NCBI RefSeq assembly: GCF_014200575.1
Contig: NZ_JACHBZ010000013.1
Span: 86,255-150,254, forward strand
Reading direction: 5' to 3'
Source of the DNA: Mucilaginibacter saanensis
GTDB taxonomy: Bacteria; Bacteroidota; Bacteroidia; Sphingobacteriales; Sphingobacteriaceae
Length of the DNA: 64,000 bases
Part shown: piece by piece, positions 1 to 8,646 of the stretch
Layout: the number at the start of each line of letters is the position of its first letter
Position numbering within the stretch: position 1 is the first letter of the stretch
Program-made: the position numbers and the translations under genes
Notes under the pieces: generated by a model
Databases searched by the model: none
What the model was told of the DNA's origin: nothing
The model's input: the letters and a program-made list of their open reading frames with translations, nothing else

Positions 1-1153
1 CCAAACCTGCAGTTACTGCATATTTTTTAATTTTGGTATTGTTAATGGTCATGTAGGTTTCGTCATATATGGCCCCTAAACGGTAATCAACCGACGCCAA
101 ATAGTTACGAAGCGTGGCAATATTTGGAGTAAACTGCCCACCCACATTAAATGTTCTGCTATTTTGCAAGCCCTGATTTACACCACCAATGCTAAGGTCA
201 GACCAATTGCTCATGGTATAGTCAGCACCTACCAGGAATTTACCGTCGTCCTGAAAAGAGATACCGAAACGATTGGTTTGCGGCAGCTTTAATTTTGATT
301 TAGGATCCTGTCTGCTAACAACACTATCAACGGCCACGTTCTGGTTACCGTTGCTGTCATTAAAATATTGACTTACAATAAAGCTGCTTTGTGAATTTAG
401 CTTTGAACCCGCTGATGCAGAATACCCGAAAGTCAGGTGCTTGGTATCCGAAAAATCAAATGAATACTGGGCGCCATAATCATAATTTAAACCAGATATG
501 GAGTTAGTTTGCTCTATTTTTGAGTTGATGGTTCCGGCAAGCAACGGAATTTCGGTTGTGCTTATATCTTTTAAAGTACCAAAAATATACGATACGTTAC
601 CACCAATTAAAAAGTGTTTGCCTATGCCAAATCCGTAACCTATATAAGCTTTTGATAAACCACCATCGCCACTGTAAGTATAATTGGTAACATTGGTATC
701 AGCAGGTGATGTAGTGCCAAAACCTTTAACAGATTTTGTATAGTTATAGCCACGTTCGCTATAAGGCAATAATCCAAAGCTAAGCGCTGAGTGTTTTGAT
801 GTAGGTATAGCAAACGCAACGTGGCTAAGCCTGAAGTTACTATTTTTTTGACTCGCTGCACCTGTTTGGTTTAGGGTTAAAAAGTTGCTATATATACCAA
901 TGTCAATAGTGGTAAGGTTTATAGCCCCGTAAGCAGCAGGGTTTATAACGTTAATACTGTTAAACAAACTTATTTTATTGGTAGCTACGCCAATACCACC
1001 CATACCTATATTCTGTGGCATTAATTGAGGATCGATATCACCAATACCGTACCTTGAATATGGAGAGCTTGAAGTTGCAGTTGATTGTGAATGTGCTGCA
1101 AATGCAATAACAGCAAATAAAAGTGTTATAAAAAACCTGGTATATTTAATCAT
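1..1153 (-). CDS. Outer-membrane beta-barrel protein, partial (C-terminus beyond the window)
   Basis: The reading frame opens at an ATG at 1153-1151 and stays open to the left edge, so the C-terminus is missing. The first ~20 residues are a signal peptide (MIKYTRFFITLLFAVIAFAA, then HSQS). Just after it comes SPYSRYGIGDI, a motif I associate with Bacteroidota outer-membrane barrel proteins. The rest is alternating Gly/Ser/aromatic strands (for example YIGYGFGIGKHF and LTFGYSASAGSKL), as in FadL- or PorV-like barrels. The start overlaps the end of coaX by 8 nt, so it is probably co-transcribed and translationally coupled with it. The substrate is unknown. Family assignment is by pattern only. 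Confidence 0.8.
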   Translation of the reverse strand, partial: MIKYTRFFITLLFAVIAFAAHSQSTATSSSPYSRYGIGDIDPQLMPQNIGMGGIGVATNKISLFNSINVINPAAYGAINLTTIDIGIYSNFLTLNQTGAASQKNSNFRLSHVAFAIPTSKHSALSFGLLPYSERGYNYTKSVKGFGTTSPADTNVTNYTYSGDGGLSKAYIGYGFGIGKHFLIGGNVSYIFGTLKDISTTEIPLLAGTINSKIEQTNSISGLNYDYGAQYSFDFSDTKHLTFGYSASAGSKLNSQSSFIVSQYFNDSNGNQNVAVDSVVSRQDPKSKLKLPQTNRFGISFQDDGKFLVGADYTMSNWSDLSIGGVNQGLQNSRTFNVGGQFTPNIATLRNYLASVDYRLGAIYDETYMTINNTKIKKYAVTAGL

Positions 1154-1889
1154 TATGCTTTTGTATAGCTGCGTTTAATCCTTTTAAAACCAAATAAGGT
1201 TCATTTTTAATATAGGGGGCAAAGATGCTATTTTTCAATAGAGTATCAAAAAAAATACTGTCGCCGCCACTTAGTATAATATTCAGTTGTGTGTTGTTAT
1301 TTTTATAACTTTCAATAAACCCCGTTAGCTCATATTTTATCCCGTTTTGCACGCCTGAGCGCATGGCGGTTTCTGTATTGTTACCGTATGCTGTATTAAA
1401 AGTGGCATCGGTATTAATTAATGGCAAACCGGCTGTATAATAATTTAAAGCCTTATAACGCATATTTAAACCCGGCGATATACTGCCGCCAAAATAATTT
1501 GCACCAGCGTCAATATAATCATACGTTATACAGGTGCCCCCGCTAATAACCAGGTTGTTTACACCGGGATATTGATGATTAGCGCCTATAACAGCTGCCA
1601 GGCGGTCGGTACCAAGCGTTTCAGGGGTTAAATAGTGGTTTTGTATGGTGGTTTTTATCAGGGCACTGAAATAAGTGAGCGGAATTTTTACTCCCAGATC
1701 AGTTTGCCATGGCTCAACTTGCTTTTTAACCGACGATATTATTGCCCTGTTTACGTTATAATTATTCAAAAAACTATCCAGCGTATTGCTGTCAACAGTT
1801 TCATACTGCACAACTGCCAGCAATTCATCCAGCTTAAAAACTGCAATTTTTGTATACGTGTTACCAATGTCGATAACCAGATTGGTCAT
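1146..1889 (-). CDS. coaX: Type III pantothenate kinase
   Basis: CoaX phosphorylates pantothenate, the first step of coenzyme A synthesis, in the cytoplasm. The 247-aa length is normal. The ASKHA-fold phosphate loop DIGNT is at residues 7-11 and GTDR at 93-96. The second phosphate-binding motif reads ISGGTCITYD (115-124). In most family members this begins with Asp (DAGTxIT), and here Ser116 sits at that place. That Asp is reported as important for catalysis, so activity deserves testing. The start ATG shares one base with the purQ stop (TGATG), and the stop overlaps the downstream barrel-protein start. Confidence 0.93.
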   Translation of the reverse strand: MTNLVIDIGNTYTKIAVFKLDELLAVVQYETVDSNTLDSFLNNYNVNRAIISSVKKQVEPWQTDLGVKIPLTYFSALIKTTIQNHYLTPETLGTDRLAAVIGANHQYPGVNNLVISGGTCITYDYIDAGANYFGGSISPGLNMRYKALNYYTAGLPLINTDATFNTAYGNNTETAMRSGVQNGIKYELTGFIESYKNNNTQLNIILSGGDSIFFDTLLKNSIFAPYIKNEPYLVLKGLNAAIQKHND

Positions 1890-2581
1890 CAGGCCTTAAC
1901 TAACGATAATATAGATTCAAAAATAGCCAGCCCGTCTTCGTTAGCCAACAAGCTATCGGCAGCACGTTCCGGGTGAGGCATTAAACCAAATACATTTCTG
2001 TTAGCGTTGCAAATACCTGCAATATTTTCTAATGATCCGTTAGGATTAGCTTCGGCAACAATGTTACCAGCTTCGTCACAATACCTGAACAATACCTGCT
2101 CATTATCATTAAGCGCCTTTATTACATCAGCGTCGGCAAAATAATTACCCTCGCCATGGGCAATAGGGATTTTTAATGCACGCTGCGGGTCAATTTGCGC
2201 GGTAAGTAATGATTTGGTTGTTTGCGGTTTTAAATAAACATTGCGGCAAATAAACTTACGGTTTACGTTGTGCAGCAATGCACCATCAAGCAAGCCTGCT
2301 TCGGTTAATATCTGGAAACCGTTGCAAATACCCATTACATAACCGCCTTTTGCAGCAAATTGGATAACCTCCTGCATAATTGGTGAGAAACGGGATATGG
2401 CACCTGAACGAAGATAATCGCCAAAAGAAAAACCACCTGGTAAAACAACAAAGTCAACACCCTGCAAATCATGGTCTTTATGCCATAATCTTACTACCTG
2501 CTGACCCATTATTTTTTCTAATACATATATGATGTCTTCATCACAATTAGATCCGGGAAATATAACTACTCCAAACTTCAT
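1889..2581 (-). CDS. purQ: Phosphoribosylformylglycinamidine synthase, glutaminase subunit
   Basis: PurQ releases ammonia from glutamine for PurL in the fourth step of purine synthesis. At 230 aa it is the usual small-subunit length. The class-I amidotransferase triad is visible: Cys86 in MGICNGFQ, and His203 and Glu205 in PHPERA. The N-terminus MKFGVVIFPGSNCDED is typical. It is the first gene of a compact purQ-coaX-barrel protein run. purL is not in the window; in Bacteroidota a long single-chain PurL may also exist elsewhere, but this is not visible here. Confidence 0.95.
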   Translation of the reverse strand: MKFGVVIFPGSNCDEDIIYVLEKIMGQQVVRLWHKDHDLQGVDFVVLPGGFSFGDYLRSGAISRFSPIMQEVIQFAAKGGYVMGICNGFQILTEAGLLDGALLHNVNRKFICRNVYLKPQTTKSLLTAQIDPQRALKIPIAHGEGNYFADADVIKALNDNEQVLFRYCDEAGNIVAEANPNGSLENIAGICNANRNVFGLMPHPERAADSLLANEDGLAIFESILSLVKA

Positions 2582-2626
2582 GTTACAAAACTAATATAAC
2601 CGCTGAAATTTGAACGAATGTAAAAG

Positions 2627-3613
2627 TTAAAAATTGTTAAACTGAAAGCAGATGATGCTGATTAGCAGCAATAAAAACAAACTTTCATAAAACCATTTAC
2701 CGGTAGCATACAGGAAATAATAGGCAAAAAACACCGCCGCGGGCACTATACACAATAAAAAATGGTTTAAATGGAATGCTGCATTTACATAAAATGAAAA
2801 TCCGGCTATTAAAAAAATAAAAAATAACAGCTGAAAAGATTTTCGGATTTGCACGTAACTTTTGAAAAAGTTTTGCCGCAATTTAAAAAAACAGAGCAGT
2901 AATATCCCTAATACCGGCACAAGCAACAGATAGTTATAGGAGTTTATATTGATATGATCCGGAAACTTGGTACCCAAAGGCCGCCAGATAGTATAAAAGC
3001 CGGCCAGCCGGTCGTTCAAATAGTAAAATACCGCCAAAAAGAAAAATATAGTACCATAACCCAGTATACAGGCTACCCACTCGCGCCAGTCAAATGGCTT
3101 AAACAATACCAGTGCAATCCATATTACCAGGAACAGGTAAATAAAAGGGAAGTAAATTAGTGAACCCAATGCCACTATCATACCCAGATCATATACAGTT
3201 GATTTGGCATCTTCGCCCTTATACAGGCTAAACAGCTTAAAAAGCATCCATATTACCAAAAAATTGCAGATAAGTGGTGCACTGAGCATTAAAAACGGCG
3301 TAAATAAACCCGAGAGCGTTACGTACATCAACGCTGGTAAAAAGGTAGGCTTACCCAGCAAATTATAAAAATTGATAAGATAATTAAGCAGCAGGGCCTG
3401 TGCAAACACCAGCACCGCAGCCAGCAGCACATTTAAAACCGGCGAAAAAGCGTACTCATACGCCACAGGTACCAGCAACCGGGCAAATGGCTCAACAAAA
3501 ATAAACTGCAACTTATCAGGCACGTGAAATAAATAACCTACCCGCGACAAGAACAATACTATTATCAGCCACACAACATTCAACGGATTAAAGGCTCTGA
3601 ATATATTGATCAT
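2627..3613 (-). CDS. DUF6427-type multi-spanning membrane protein
   Basis: This 328-aa protein is almost wholly hydrophobic, with roughly eight to ten predicted membrane segments. It begins MINIFRAFNPLNVVWLI, the start I associate with the Bacteroidota family DUF6427. Aromatic-rich loops (RPLGTKFPDHIN and similar) separate the helices. No catalytic motif is evident. It follows a glycosyltransferase gene by about 46 nt and precedes purQ, so it may be part of an envelope-related transcription unit, but its role is unknown. Confidence 0.75.
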   Translation of the reverse strand: MINIFRAFNPLNVVWLIIVLFLSRVGYLFHVPDKLQFIFVEPFARLLVPVAYEYAFSPVLNVLLAAVLVFAQALLLNYLINFYNLLGKPTFLPALMYVTLSGLFTPFLMLSAPLICNFLVIWMLFKLFSLYKGEDAKSTVYDLGMIVALGSLIYFPFIYLFLVIWIALVLFKPFDWREWVACILGYGTIFFFLAVFYYLNDRLAGFYTIWRPLGTKFPDHININSYNYLLLVPVLGILLLCFFKLRQNFFKSYVQIRKSFQLLFFIFLIAGFSFYVNAAFHLNHFLLCIVPAAVFFAYYFLYATGKWFYESLFLLLLISIICFQFNNF

Positions 3614-3659
3614 ATCAAGGTGCGAAGTTTTGCGGGGGTAAAATTAGCAGAAAAACCTT

Positions 3660-4664
3660 TTATGATATCATACTTTGTGGCTTTGCGTATTGCTTTATTA
3701 AATTATCAACTATGCTGGCCGTTTCATCTGGGAAATTTACCAGTACTTTTTTATCGTCCTGTATCCAGTTGTTAAGGCGACCCACAAATTTTTCATTAAT
3801 CTCATTTACTACGGGCACCCCCATTTTTGATGCGGCCAGGGCATTACATTGCTGTTCATATTGCCCTTTCATGGGTATCATCAAAACTTTCTTTTTCAGG
3901 AACAGCGCTTCGGCCGGTCCTTCAAAGCCGCCGCCTGTAAGCAGGCCTTCGCAATTGGCCAGGCTTTTATTAAAAGCTTCATTATTTACCGGAAATATTT
4001 CAATGTTGCCAGACCGGTAGGGTGTTTTTTGCCGTTTAGAAAATATTTGCCACTTGGCATCTGTTGCAAGGCTCAAATGCTTGAGCAGCGTTTTATCATC
4101 ATAAGCAGGCAGGTAAACAGTATAATGCCCCAGGTTTGCCGTTTCCATTTCGCGGATGCCGCTCCTGATTACCGGGGTATGTATAAAATCATCATACCTG
4201 TCAAAATGGAAACCTACATGATGTGTAGTTGGCGAATAATATTTAAACAACCATTCGGCATAGTTCCATTTGGCCGGGCGCGGTGTATTGGGCGATACAA
4301 ATGAACATTGATGACTTAATGACACCGATGGTACCTTTTGTAAACGGCAGGCCCAGGCGCTTACCGGTTCAAAATCATTAATGATCAAATCATACCGATT
4401 TAGCGGCAAACTATGCATATCGCGCCAAAGCTGGCGCAGATTCATGATTTTAAATGTGGCCCAGTTATCAACACCTCCATTGGTACCAAACACAAAACTA
4501 AAACCGTGAAATTTATATTTGAGGGGCTGTGCCAGTGAAACTTCTGCTTCGGTACCACTTATTAACAGGTCAACCTCGCCGTATTGCTGCAATAAAGGCA
4601 CAATTTCACGGGCCCGGCTAATATGTCCGTTACCTGTTCCCTGTATGGCAAAAAGTATTTTCAT
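3660..4664 (-). CDS. Glycosyltransferase-like protein (GT-B fold, Glyco_trans_1_3 type)
   Basis: The protein has 334 aa. Its N-terminus MKILFAIQGTGNGHISRA resembles the MurG/UGT-like GT-B group: a glycine-rich loop and a GHxxR motif for the acceptor side. A C-terminal nucleotide-sugar region GLLTGGGFEGPAEALFLKKK, with a conserved Gly/Glu motif, follows at about 245-265. It probably transfers a sugar to a lipid or polymer at the inner membrane, but donor and acceptor cannot be read. A perfect 19-bp inverted repeat lies 12 nt upstream of the start (4677-4730). Confidence 0.78.
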   Translation of the reverse strand: MKILFAIQGTGNGHISRAREIVPLLQQYGEVDLLISGTEAEVSLAQPLKYKFHGFSFVFGTNGGVDNWATFKIMNLRQLWRDMHSLPLNRYDLIINDFEPVSAWACRLQKVPSVSLSHQCSFVSPNTPRPAKWNYAEWLFKYYSPTTHHVGFHFDRYDDFIHTPVIRSGIREMETANLGHYTVYLPAYDDKTLLKHLSLATDAKWQIFSKRQKTPYRSGNIEIFPVNNEAFNKSLANCEGLLTGGGFEGPAEALFLKKKVLMIPMKGQYEQQCNALAASKMGVPVVNEINEKFVGRLNNWIQDDKKVLVNFPDETASIVDNLIKQYAKPQSMIS

Positions 4665-4676
4665 GGTAGTATACGT

Positions 4677-4730
4677 GTTTTAAACTTTTATTGGGGCGGC
4701 TGGTGAGCTGTCCCAATAAAAGTTTAAAAC
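4677..4730. repeat. Perfect 19-bp inverted repeat before a glycosyltransferase start
   Basis: The arms GTTTTAAACTTTTATTGGG (4677-4695) and its exact complement (4712-4730) enclose a 16-nt loop. It sits between the phosphatase gene (stop 4898) and the glycosyltransferase start (4664), both on the minus strand. It could be an intergenic terminator of the upstream gene, a leader hairpin masking the start, or a small repeat element. The remaining 4731-4897 shows no gene. Confidence 0.8.
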
Positions 4731-4897
4731 GTAGGTTTTTATAGTTTTAAATGCGGGGGTCAAGTTAGCAAAGAAAACGACTTGTTGTAAAATGATTTAT
4801 TTTAGATGATTATTGAGCTTTGAGATATGCAGAAAGATCAGCGCCCCCTTCCCTACTGCCATAGTCACATTAATCTTATATACTCCGATGATCTGTT

Positions 4898-5752
4898 TTA
4901 AAAAGGTTCCTGTTTAAAACGCTCCAGCAGATTTTTAACATCCATTTTGGCATCCAAATCTTCCGCATCGGTCTTATCATCCTCGTCAGTATCGGTTTTA
5001 AAATCATCAGAATTGTACTTGAATATTTTCCAGGTGCCTTCCTGGTATTCCAACGCGGTGAGGCTCTCTACCCAATCGCCCGAGTTCAGATACAGTACAG
5101 AACCTGTTTGATCGGTATTTGATATCTTCCTGATCTCGGCATGATGTATGTGTCCGCAAATAACGTACTGGTAATCCTTGTCAACAGCTAAGTCGGCGGC
5201 GGTTTGTTCAAACTGGTTAATAAACTTCACCGCTTCTTTAAACCTGGCCTTCACCTTTTGCGAGAAACTCATTTTTTGCCTGCCAAAAGCAGTTAGCAGC
5301 CAATTGGTAAGGCTATTGATCAGGATAAGGGTATCATACCCTACCGCGCCCAGTTTGGCCAGCCATTTGGAGTGTTGCATGGTTACGTCAAATATATCGC
5401 CATGAAATATCCAGGCTCTTTTACCATCAATATTTAAAACAACCTTGTTTAACAATTGAAACGAGCCGAGGTTAAAGTCGGTAAATTTGCGCAGCATTTC
5501 GTCATGGTTGCCCGTTAAATAGTGTACCGGTATGCCATCTGTTACAAACTTAAGTATGCGGCGCACTACTTTCATGTGAGCCTCGGGCCAGTATGATTTA
5601 CTGAACTGCCATATATCAATAATATCGCCGTTAAGAATAAGCATTTTAGGTTTAATGCTCTTTAAATATTTAAGCAGTTCTTTGGCATGGCAACCATAAG
5701 TACCCAGGTGCACGTCAGATATTACTACGATATCAACTTCACGTTTCGACAT
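4898..5752 (-). CDS. UDP-2,3-diacylglucosamine diphosphatase family metallophosphoesterase (LpxH-like)
   Basis: This is a calcineurin-like phosphoesterase of 284 aa. The metal-binding set is complete: Asp13 and His15 (SDVHLG), Asp43 (NGDIID), Asn82-His83 (GNHDE), His117 (HGDIFD) and His201/His203 (CGHIHH). The order and spacing fit the LpxH-like group that makes lipid X from UDP-diacylglucosamine in lipid A synthesis. The C-terminal tail is very acidic (DTDEDDKTDAEDLDAK). It may be the true LpxH or one of the LpxH-like paralogues common in Bacteroidota, so no symbol is given. Confidence 0.85.
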   Translation of the reverse strand: MSKREVDIVVISDVHLGTYGCHAKELLKYLKSIKPKMLILNGDIIDIWQFSKSYWPEAHMKVVRRILKFVTDGIPVHYLTGNHDEMLRKFTDFNLGSFQLLNKVVLNIDGKRAWIFHGDIFDVTMQHSKWLAKLGAVGYDTLILINSLTNWLLTAFGRQKMSFSQKVKARFKEAVKFINQFEQTAADLAVDKDYQYVICGHIHHAEIRKISNTDQTGSVLYLNSGDWVESLTALEYQEGTWKIFKYNSDDFKTDTDEDDKTDAEDLDAKMDVKNLLERFKQEPF

Positions 5753-5827
5753 TAAAGTTTGGGGGTTATTTTTTCATCCGGCAAATAATACCGGTTAATA
5801 TTTATAATGGAATGGTTTAACAAACGA

Positions 5828-5938
5828 TTACTCGTCGTCTTCGTCTTCATTAACATTCAGTTCATAAGGGCTGATATAAAAGGCGCCTACTAACACCAGC
5901 AGCCCCATAACAACCAGATACGCATATTCAAAATTCAT
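5828..5938 (-). CDS. 36-aa single-helix membrane peptide
   Basis: A short frame of 36 codons begins MNFEYAYLVVMGLLVLVGAF and ends in an acidic tail NVNEDEDDE. It has one hydrophobic helix (about residues 7-22). It fills the gap between the LpxH-like gene and the DinB gene on the same strand. A short helix plus charged tail is typical of small real membrane proteins and unlikely by chance, but no family is recognised. Confidence 0.5.
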   Translation of the reverse strand: MNFEYAYLVVMGLLVLVGAFYISPYELNVNEDEDDE

Positions 5939-6011
5939 CACAAAATGATTTTAACAAATGTCCGAAAACTAAATTATCTTACTGTTAAGACTCTGTTAAA
6001 TGTAAAAGGTT

Positions 6012-6530
6012 TCACGCAGCGCGAAATTTTCCTTTTATCCGCTCCAATTGTTTTAAATGATGCTGCAAATGTATCCGGGTAAATTTAAACCATTGTTTGG
6101 CATTAAGCATACCTAAACGCCTATGTTTATAACGCACATCGGCAGGGGCATTGGCAACAAGAGGCAAAATGTCTTCAACCCGCTTGCGGCATTTGATGAT
6201 TAAATTACGGGCATCTTCCTTACTAATCTTCTCTGCAGCCGTACTTTCAGGAGCTTTGGTTTTTACCGGCAGCAAGCATCCGAACAACAACACAAAGTGC
6301 CCCTCCAAGGTTAACCCATCGGTGGTGGGCGGACAATTACTATGCGAACAACGCTCCAATGCTATTAAGGCGCCCAGGGTAGCCTTGGCTACGTGACTAT
6401 AAACCTCGGCAAAGGACCAGCAACCAGCCATCGGGGTTTCGGTAAATAATTCATCGGGAATAGTGTTTAACTGTTCGCGGTAATTGTTGAGTGCCACTTC
6501 GATAGCCCTGTATTCCTTTGCAATGTTCAT
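6012..6530 (-). CDS. DinB-superfamily protein
   Basis: This 172-aa four-helix protein has the DinB/YfiT metal-site pattern. His46 is in WSFAEVYSHV, and the C-terminal histidines are His154 and His157/158 in RIHLQHHLKQ. DinB-like proteins are divalent-metal proteins; some are thiol-dependent transferases and many have no known substrate. The ATG overlaps the stop of the upstream HAD phosphatase (ATGA), indicating translational coupling. Confidence 0.85.
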   Translation of the reverse strand: MNIAKEYRAIEVALNNYREQLNTIPDELFTETPMAGCWSFAEVYSHVAKATLGALIALERCSHSNCPPTTDGLTLEGHFVLLFGCLLPVKTKAPESTAAEKISKEDARNLIIKCRKRVEDILPLVANAPADVRYKHRRLGMLNAKQWFKFTRIHLQHHLKQLERIKGKFRAA

Positions 6531-7222
6531 AACATTAAAGTTAGCTCTTTTAGGTGAGTAATCTGTACCGGCACATCATTGGGTTGCGGGGCATTAAACG
6601 GATTAAAATAAATGGCGTCTATCCCAAAGTGAAGTGCGCCATAAACATCGGCCTCCAGGCTATCGCCTATCATTACACTCTCGTATTTTGCAGCACCGGC
6701 CAGGTTAAGAGCATATTCAAATATGGCTTTATCGGGTTTATTAACGCCAGCATCTTCAGATACGATGATGTGCTGAAAGTAACCAGCCAGGTTGGAGCCA
6801 GCTATTTTTAATTGCTGCGATTCCTTAAAACCATTTGAAATTAAATGCAGCGTGTATTTCTGCTGCAGGTATTGCAGCGTTTCGTGCGCATGGGGGAAAA
6901 GGTTGGTTTTGGTAGGGCAAAGCTTTACATAAGCATCCTCAAAATCGGCCGGGATGGTATCCGGATGCAGACCAAGCTCTATAAATGTTTTTTTAAAACG
7001 AGCCTCCCTCAATTCGTCTTTCGAAATCTCGCCAAGGTGATACTGTGCCCAAAGCTGGTGATTATGGCGGGTATAAGTTTCAATGAACAGATTGGCCGAT
7101 GTTAACCCAATAGCATTTAATTGATGAACATGATAAAGTTCATGCAGGGTTTCCTCGGCATTTTTATCAAAATCCCAGATGGTATGGTCAAGATCAAAAA
7201 AGATGTGTTTGTATTGTTTCAT
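6527..7222 (-). CDS. YjjG-type HAD nucleotidase
   Basis: HAD-superfamily phosphatase of the YjjG (non-canonical pyrimidine nucleotidase) subgroup. The motifs are FFDLDHT with the Asp nucleophile and Asp acid/base, LISNG (motif II), the Lys of VNKPDKAIF (motif III) and GDSLEAD (motif IV). The longest frame starts at 7252, but I chose the ATG at 7222 because MKQYKHIFFDLDHT is the normal family N-terminus; this gives 231 aa. It likely dephosphorylates dUMP, dTMP or damaged pyrimidine nucleotides, which fits the pyrimidine salvage gene upp just upstream. The substrate is inferred from the family. Confidence 0.87.
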   Translation of the reverse strand: MKQYKHIFFDLDHTIWDFDKNAEETLHELYHVHQLNAIGLTSANLFIETYTRHNHQLWAQYHLGEISKDELREARFKKTFIELGLHPDTIPADFEDAYVKLCPTKTNLFPHAHETLQYLQQKYTLHLISNGFKESQQLKIAGSNLAGYFQHIIVSEDAGVNKPDKAIFEYALNLAGAAKYESVMIGDSLEADVYGALHFGIDAIYFNPFNAPQPNDVPVQITHLKELTLML

Positions 7223-7355
7223 TTCGGATGTTCTGTTCGGAGTTGTTTCCATTTATTTTTCAATTAAAAACTCAACAGCTCCTCAAAAAATAAATCCAAA
7301 ATTAAACTATTCGCAAAGCAAATCCGAAATCAAACTTCCGAAATTCCGAAATCAC

Positions 7356-8000
7356 TCAGGCCTTTTCGCCAAAAGCCAGGTCACCGGCATCGCCCAGGCC
7401 GGGTACAATGTAGGCCTTGCTGGTCATTTCGTCGTCAATGGCACAAAACCATAGTTTTGCCTTGGGCAGGTTTGCACGCACATGGGCCACACCTTCGGTA
7501 CTGGCAATTACGGCAGCAATGTGCAGTTCCTTAATCTGGTATTGCGCCATCAGCTCCTTGCAAACCACTACAACGCTTTGCCCGGTGGCCAGCATAGTAT
7601 CGCACAAAATAAATATTTTATCGTCAAGGTTGGGGGTAGATATATGATCAACCTGTATCACGAAACTGCCATTGCGCTTTACCTTACGGTAAGCCGTAAT
7701 AAATGCAGAAGCCGATTGATCAAAATAATTCATAAACCCCTGATGAAAAGGCAAACCAGCACGCAGAATAGTTCCTAACACGGGCTCATCTGCGGGTATA
7801 TTTACATTGGCGGTGCCCAGGGATGTTTGCACTTCCTTAACGTCGTACCTAAGGGTTTTACTGATTTCATAAGCCAGTATCTGCCCCAGCTTTTCCTGAT
7901 TGCATTTAAAACGCGCTTTATCCTGCTGAATATCCGTATCCCGCAGTTCGGCCAGAAACTGATTGGCAATGGTATTGGTTTTATTGAGGATAAAAATCAT
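7356..8000 (-). CDS. upp: Uracil phosphoribosyltransferase
   Basis: Upp converts uracil and PRPP to UMP in pyrimidine salvage. At 214 aa it is full length. The PRPP-binding loop reads ILCDTMLATGQS, and the uracil-binding C-terminus is YIVPGLGDAGDLAFG. ILRAGLPFHQG matches the conserved family motif. A -7 box lies at 8049-8056, back to back with the plus-strand promoter of the GNAT-MarR pair. Confidence 0.96.
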   Translation of the reverse strand: MIFILNKTNTIANQFLAELRDTDIQQDKARFKCNQEKLGQILAYEISKTLRYDVKEVQTSLGTANVNIPADEPVLGTILRAGLPFHQGFMNYFDQSASAFITAYRKVKRNGSFVIQVDHISTPNLDDKIFILCDTMLATGQSVVVVCKELMAQYQIKELHIAAVIASTEGVAHVRANLPKAKLWFCAIDDEMTSKAYIVPGLGDAGDLAFGEKA

Positions 8001-8048
8001 ACTTAAAATTAATGCTTTTAAATGGTAATATCATTACTTATTAATATT

Positions 8049-8056
8049 CAAAACTA
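8049..8056 (-). promoter_or_regulatory. Candidate upp promoter -7 box
   Basis: On the minus strand the sequence is TAGTTTTG, an exact match to the Bacteroidota consensus TAnnTTTG. It lies about 50 nt before the upp start. A T-rich stretch sits about 20 nt upstream at the -33 place. Confidence 0.5.
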
Positions 8057-8085
8057 TGTCATTTTGTTTGCAGTAAAAAAATCAA

Positions 8086-8117
8086 TTTGAATATATGTAG
8101 TTAACTACGTATACTTG
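8086..8117 (+). promoter_or_regulatory. GNAT-MarR promoter with palindromic candidate operator
   Basis: TTTG (8086-8089), a 20-nt spacer and TATACTTG (8110-8117) match the Bacteroidota -33/-7 arrangement with one mismatch. Inside the spacer is the perfect 12-bp palindrome GTAGTTAACTAC (8097-8108), extended by ATAT and GTAT to a 20-bp near-palindrome. MarR proteins usually autoregulate by binding such sites, so this is a plausible operator for the MarR gene of this operon. Confidence 0.6.
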
Positions 8118-8134
8118 TACATAAATTTATTATC

Positions 8135-8632
8135 ATGAGTACAATTACTGTTATTACGCCCTTAAATAATGATTATTGCGAACAGATTATTGATGTTATT
8201 TTACCCATTCAGCAAATTGAATTCGGTGTTCCCATTACTTTACAGGACCAGCCCGACCTGTTGGATATTGAAACAAACTATCATAAAACCGGTGGCCATT
8301 TCTGGGGTGCCAAACATCATGACCTGTTGGTAGGTACCATAGCGCTGATAGGTTTTGACCGTAATGCCGGCGCTATCCGTAAAATGTTTGTGCGTAAAGA
8401 ATACCGGGGTAAGGAGTTAGGTGTAGCACAATCGCTGCTTAATGAACTTATTGACTATTGCCGGCAAAAACAAATTACCGATGTGTACTTAGGCACTGTT
8501 GACGTGCTGAAAGCCGCTCACCGTTTTTATGAGCGTAACGGCTTTACCCGGCTGGCCAAAGCAGGTCTGCCCAAATCATTTCCGGTGATGAGTGCCGATA
8601 CTGTTTTTTATCAATTACATTTGGGCAATTAA
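8135..8632 (+). CDS. GNAT-family N-acetyltransferase
   Basis: This 165-aa protein has the GNAT acetyl-CoA fold. GAIRKMFVRKEYRGKELGVAQ carries strand 4 and the pyrophosphate-binding loop (RGKELGVA), and AAHRFYERNGFTRL is the typical C-terminal motif. It uses acetyl-CoA to acylate an unknown amine. It is 14 nt upstream of a MarR regulator; fused MarR-GNAT proteins are common in related bacteria and here the two parts are separate genes. Confidence 0.9.
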   Translation: MSTITVITPLNNDYCEQIIDVILPIQQIEFGVPITLQDQPDLLDIETNYHKTGGHFWGAKHHDLLVGTIALIGFDRNAGAIRKMFVRKEYRGKELGVAQSLLNELIDYCRQKQITDVYLGTVDVLKAAHRFYERNGFTRLAKAGLPKSFPVMSADTVFYQLHLGN

Positions 8633-8646
8633 CCGCAGGTTTACAG

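Noticed and set aside
640..861. 73-codon minus-strand frame
   Set aside because: Out of frame with the partial outer-membrane protein gene, which covers the whole stretch.
3849..4304. 151-codon plus-strand frame opposite a glycosyltransferase
   Set aside because: Antisense to a well-supported gene; Cys- and Phe-rich chance frame.
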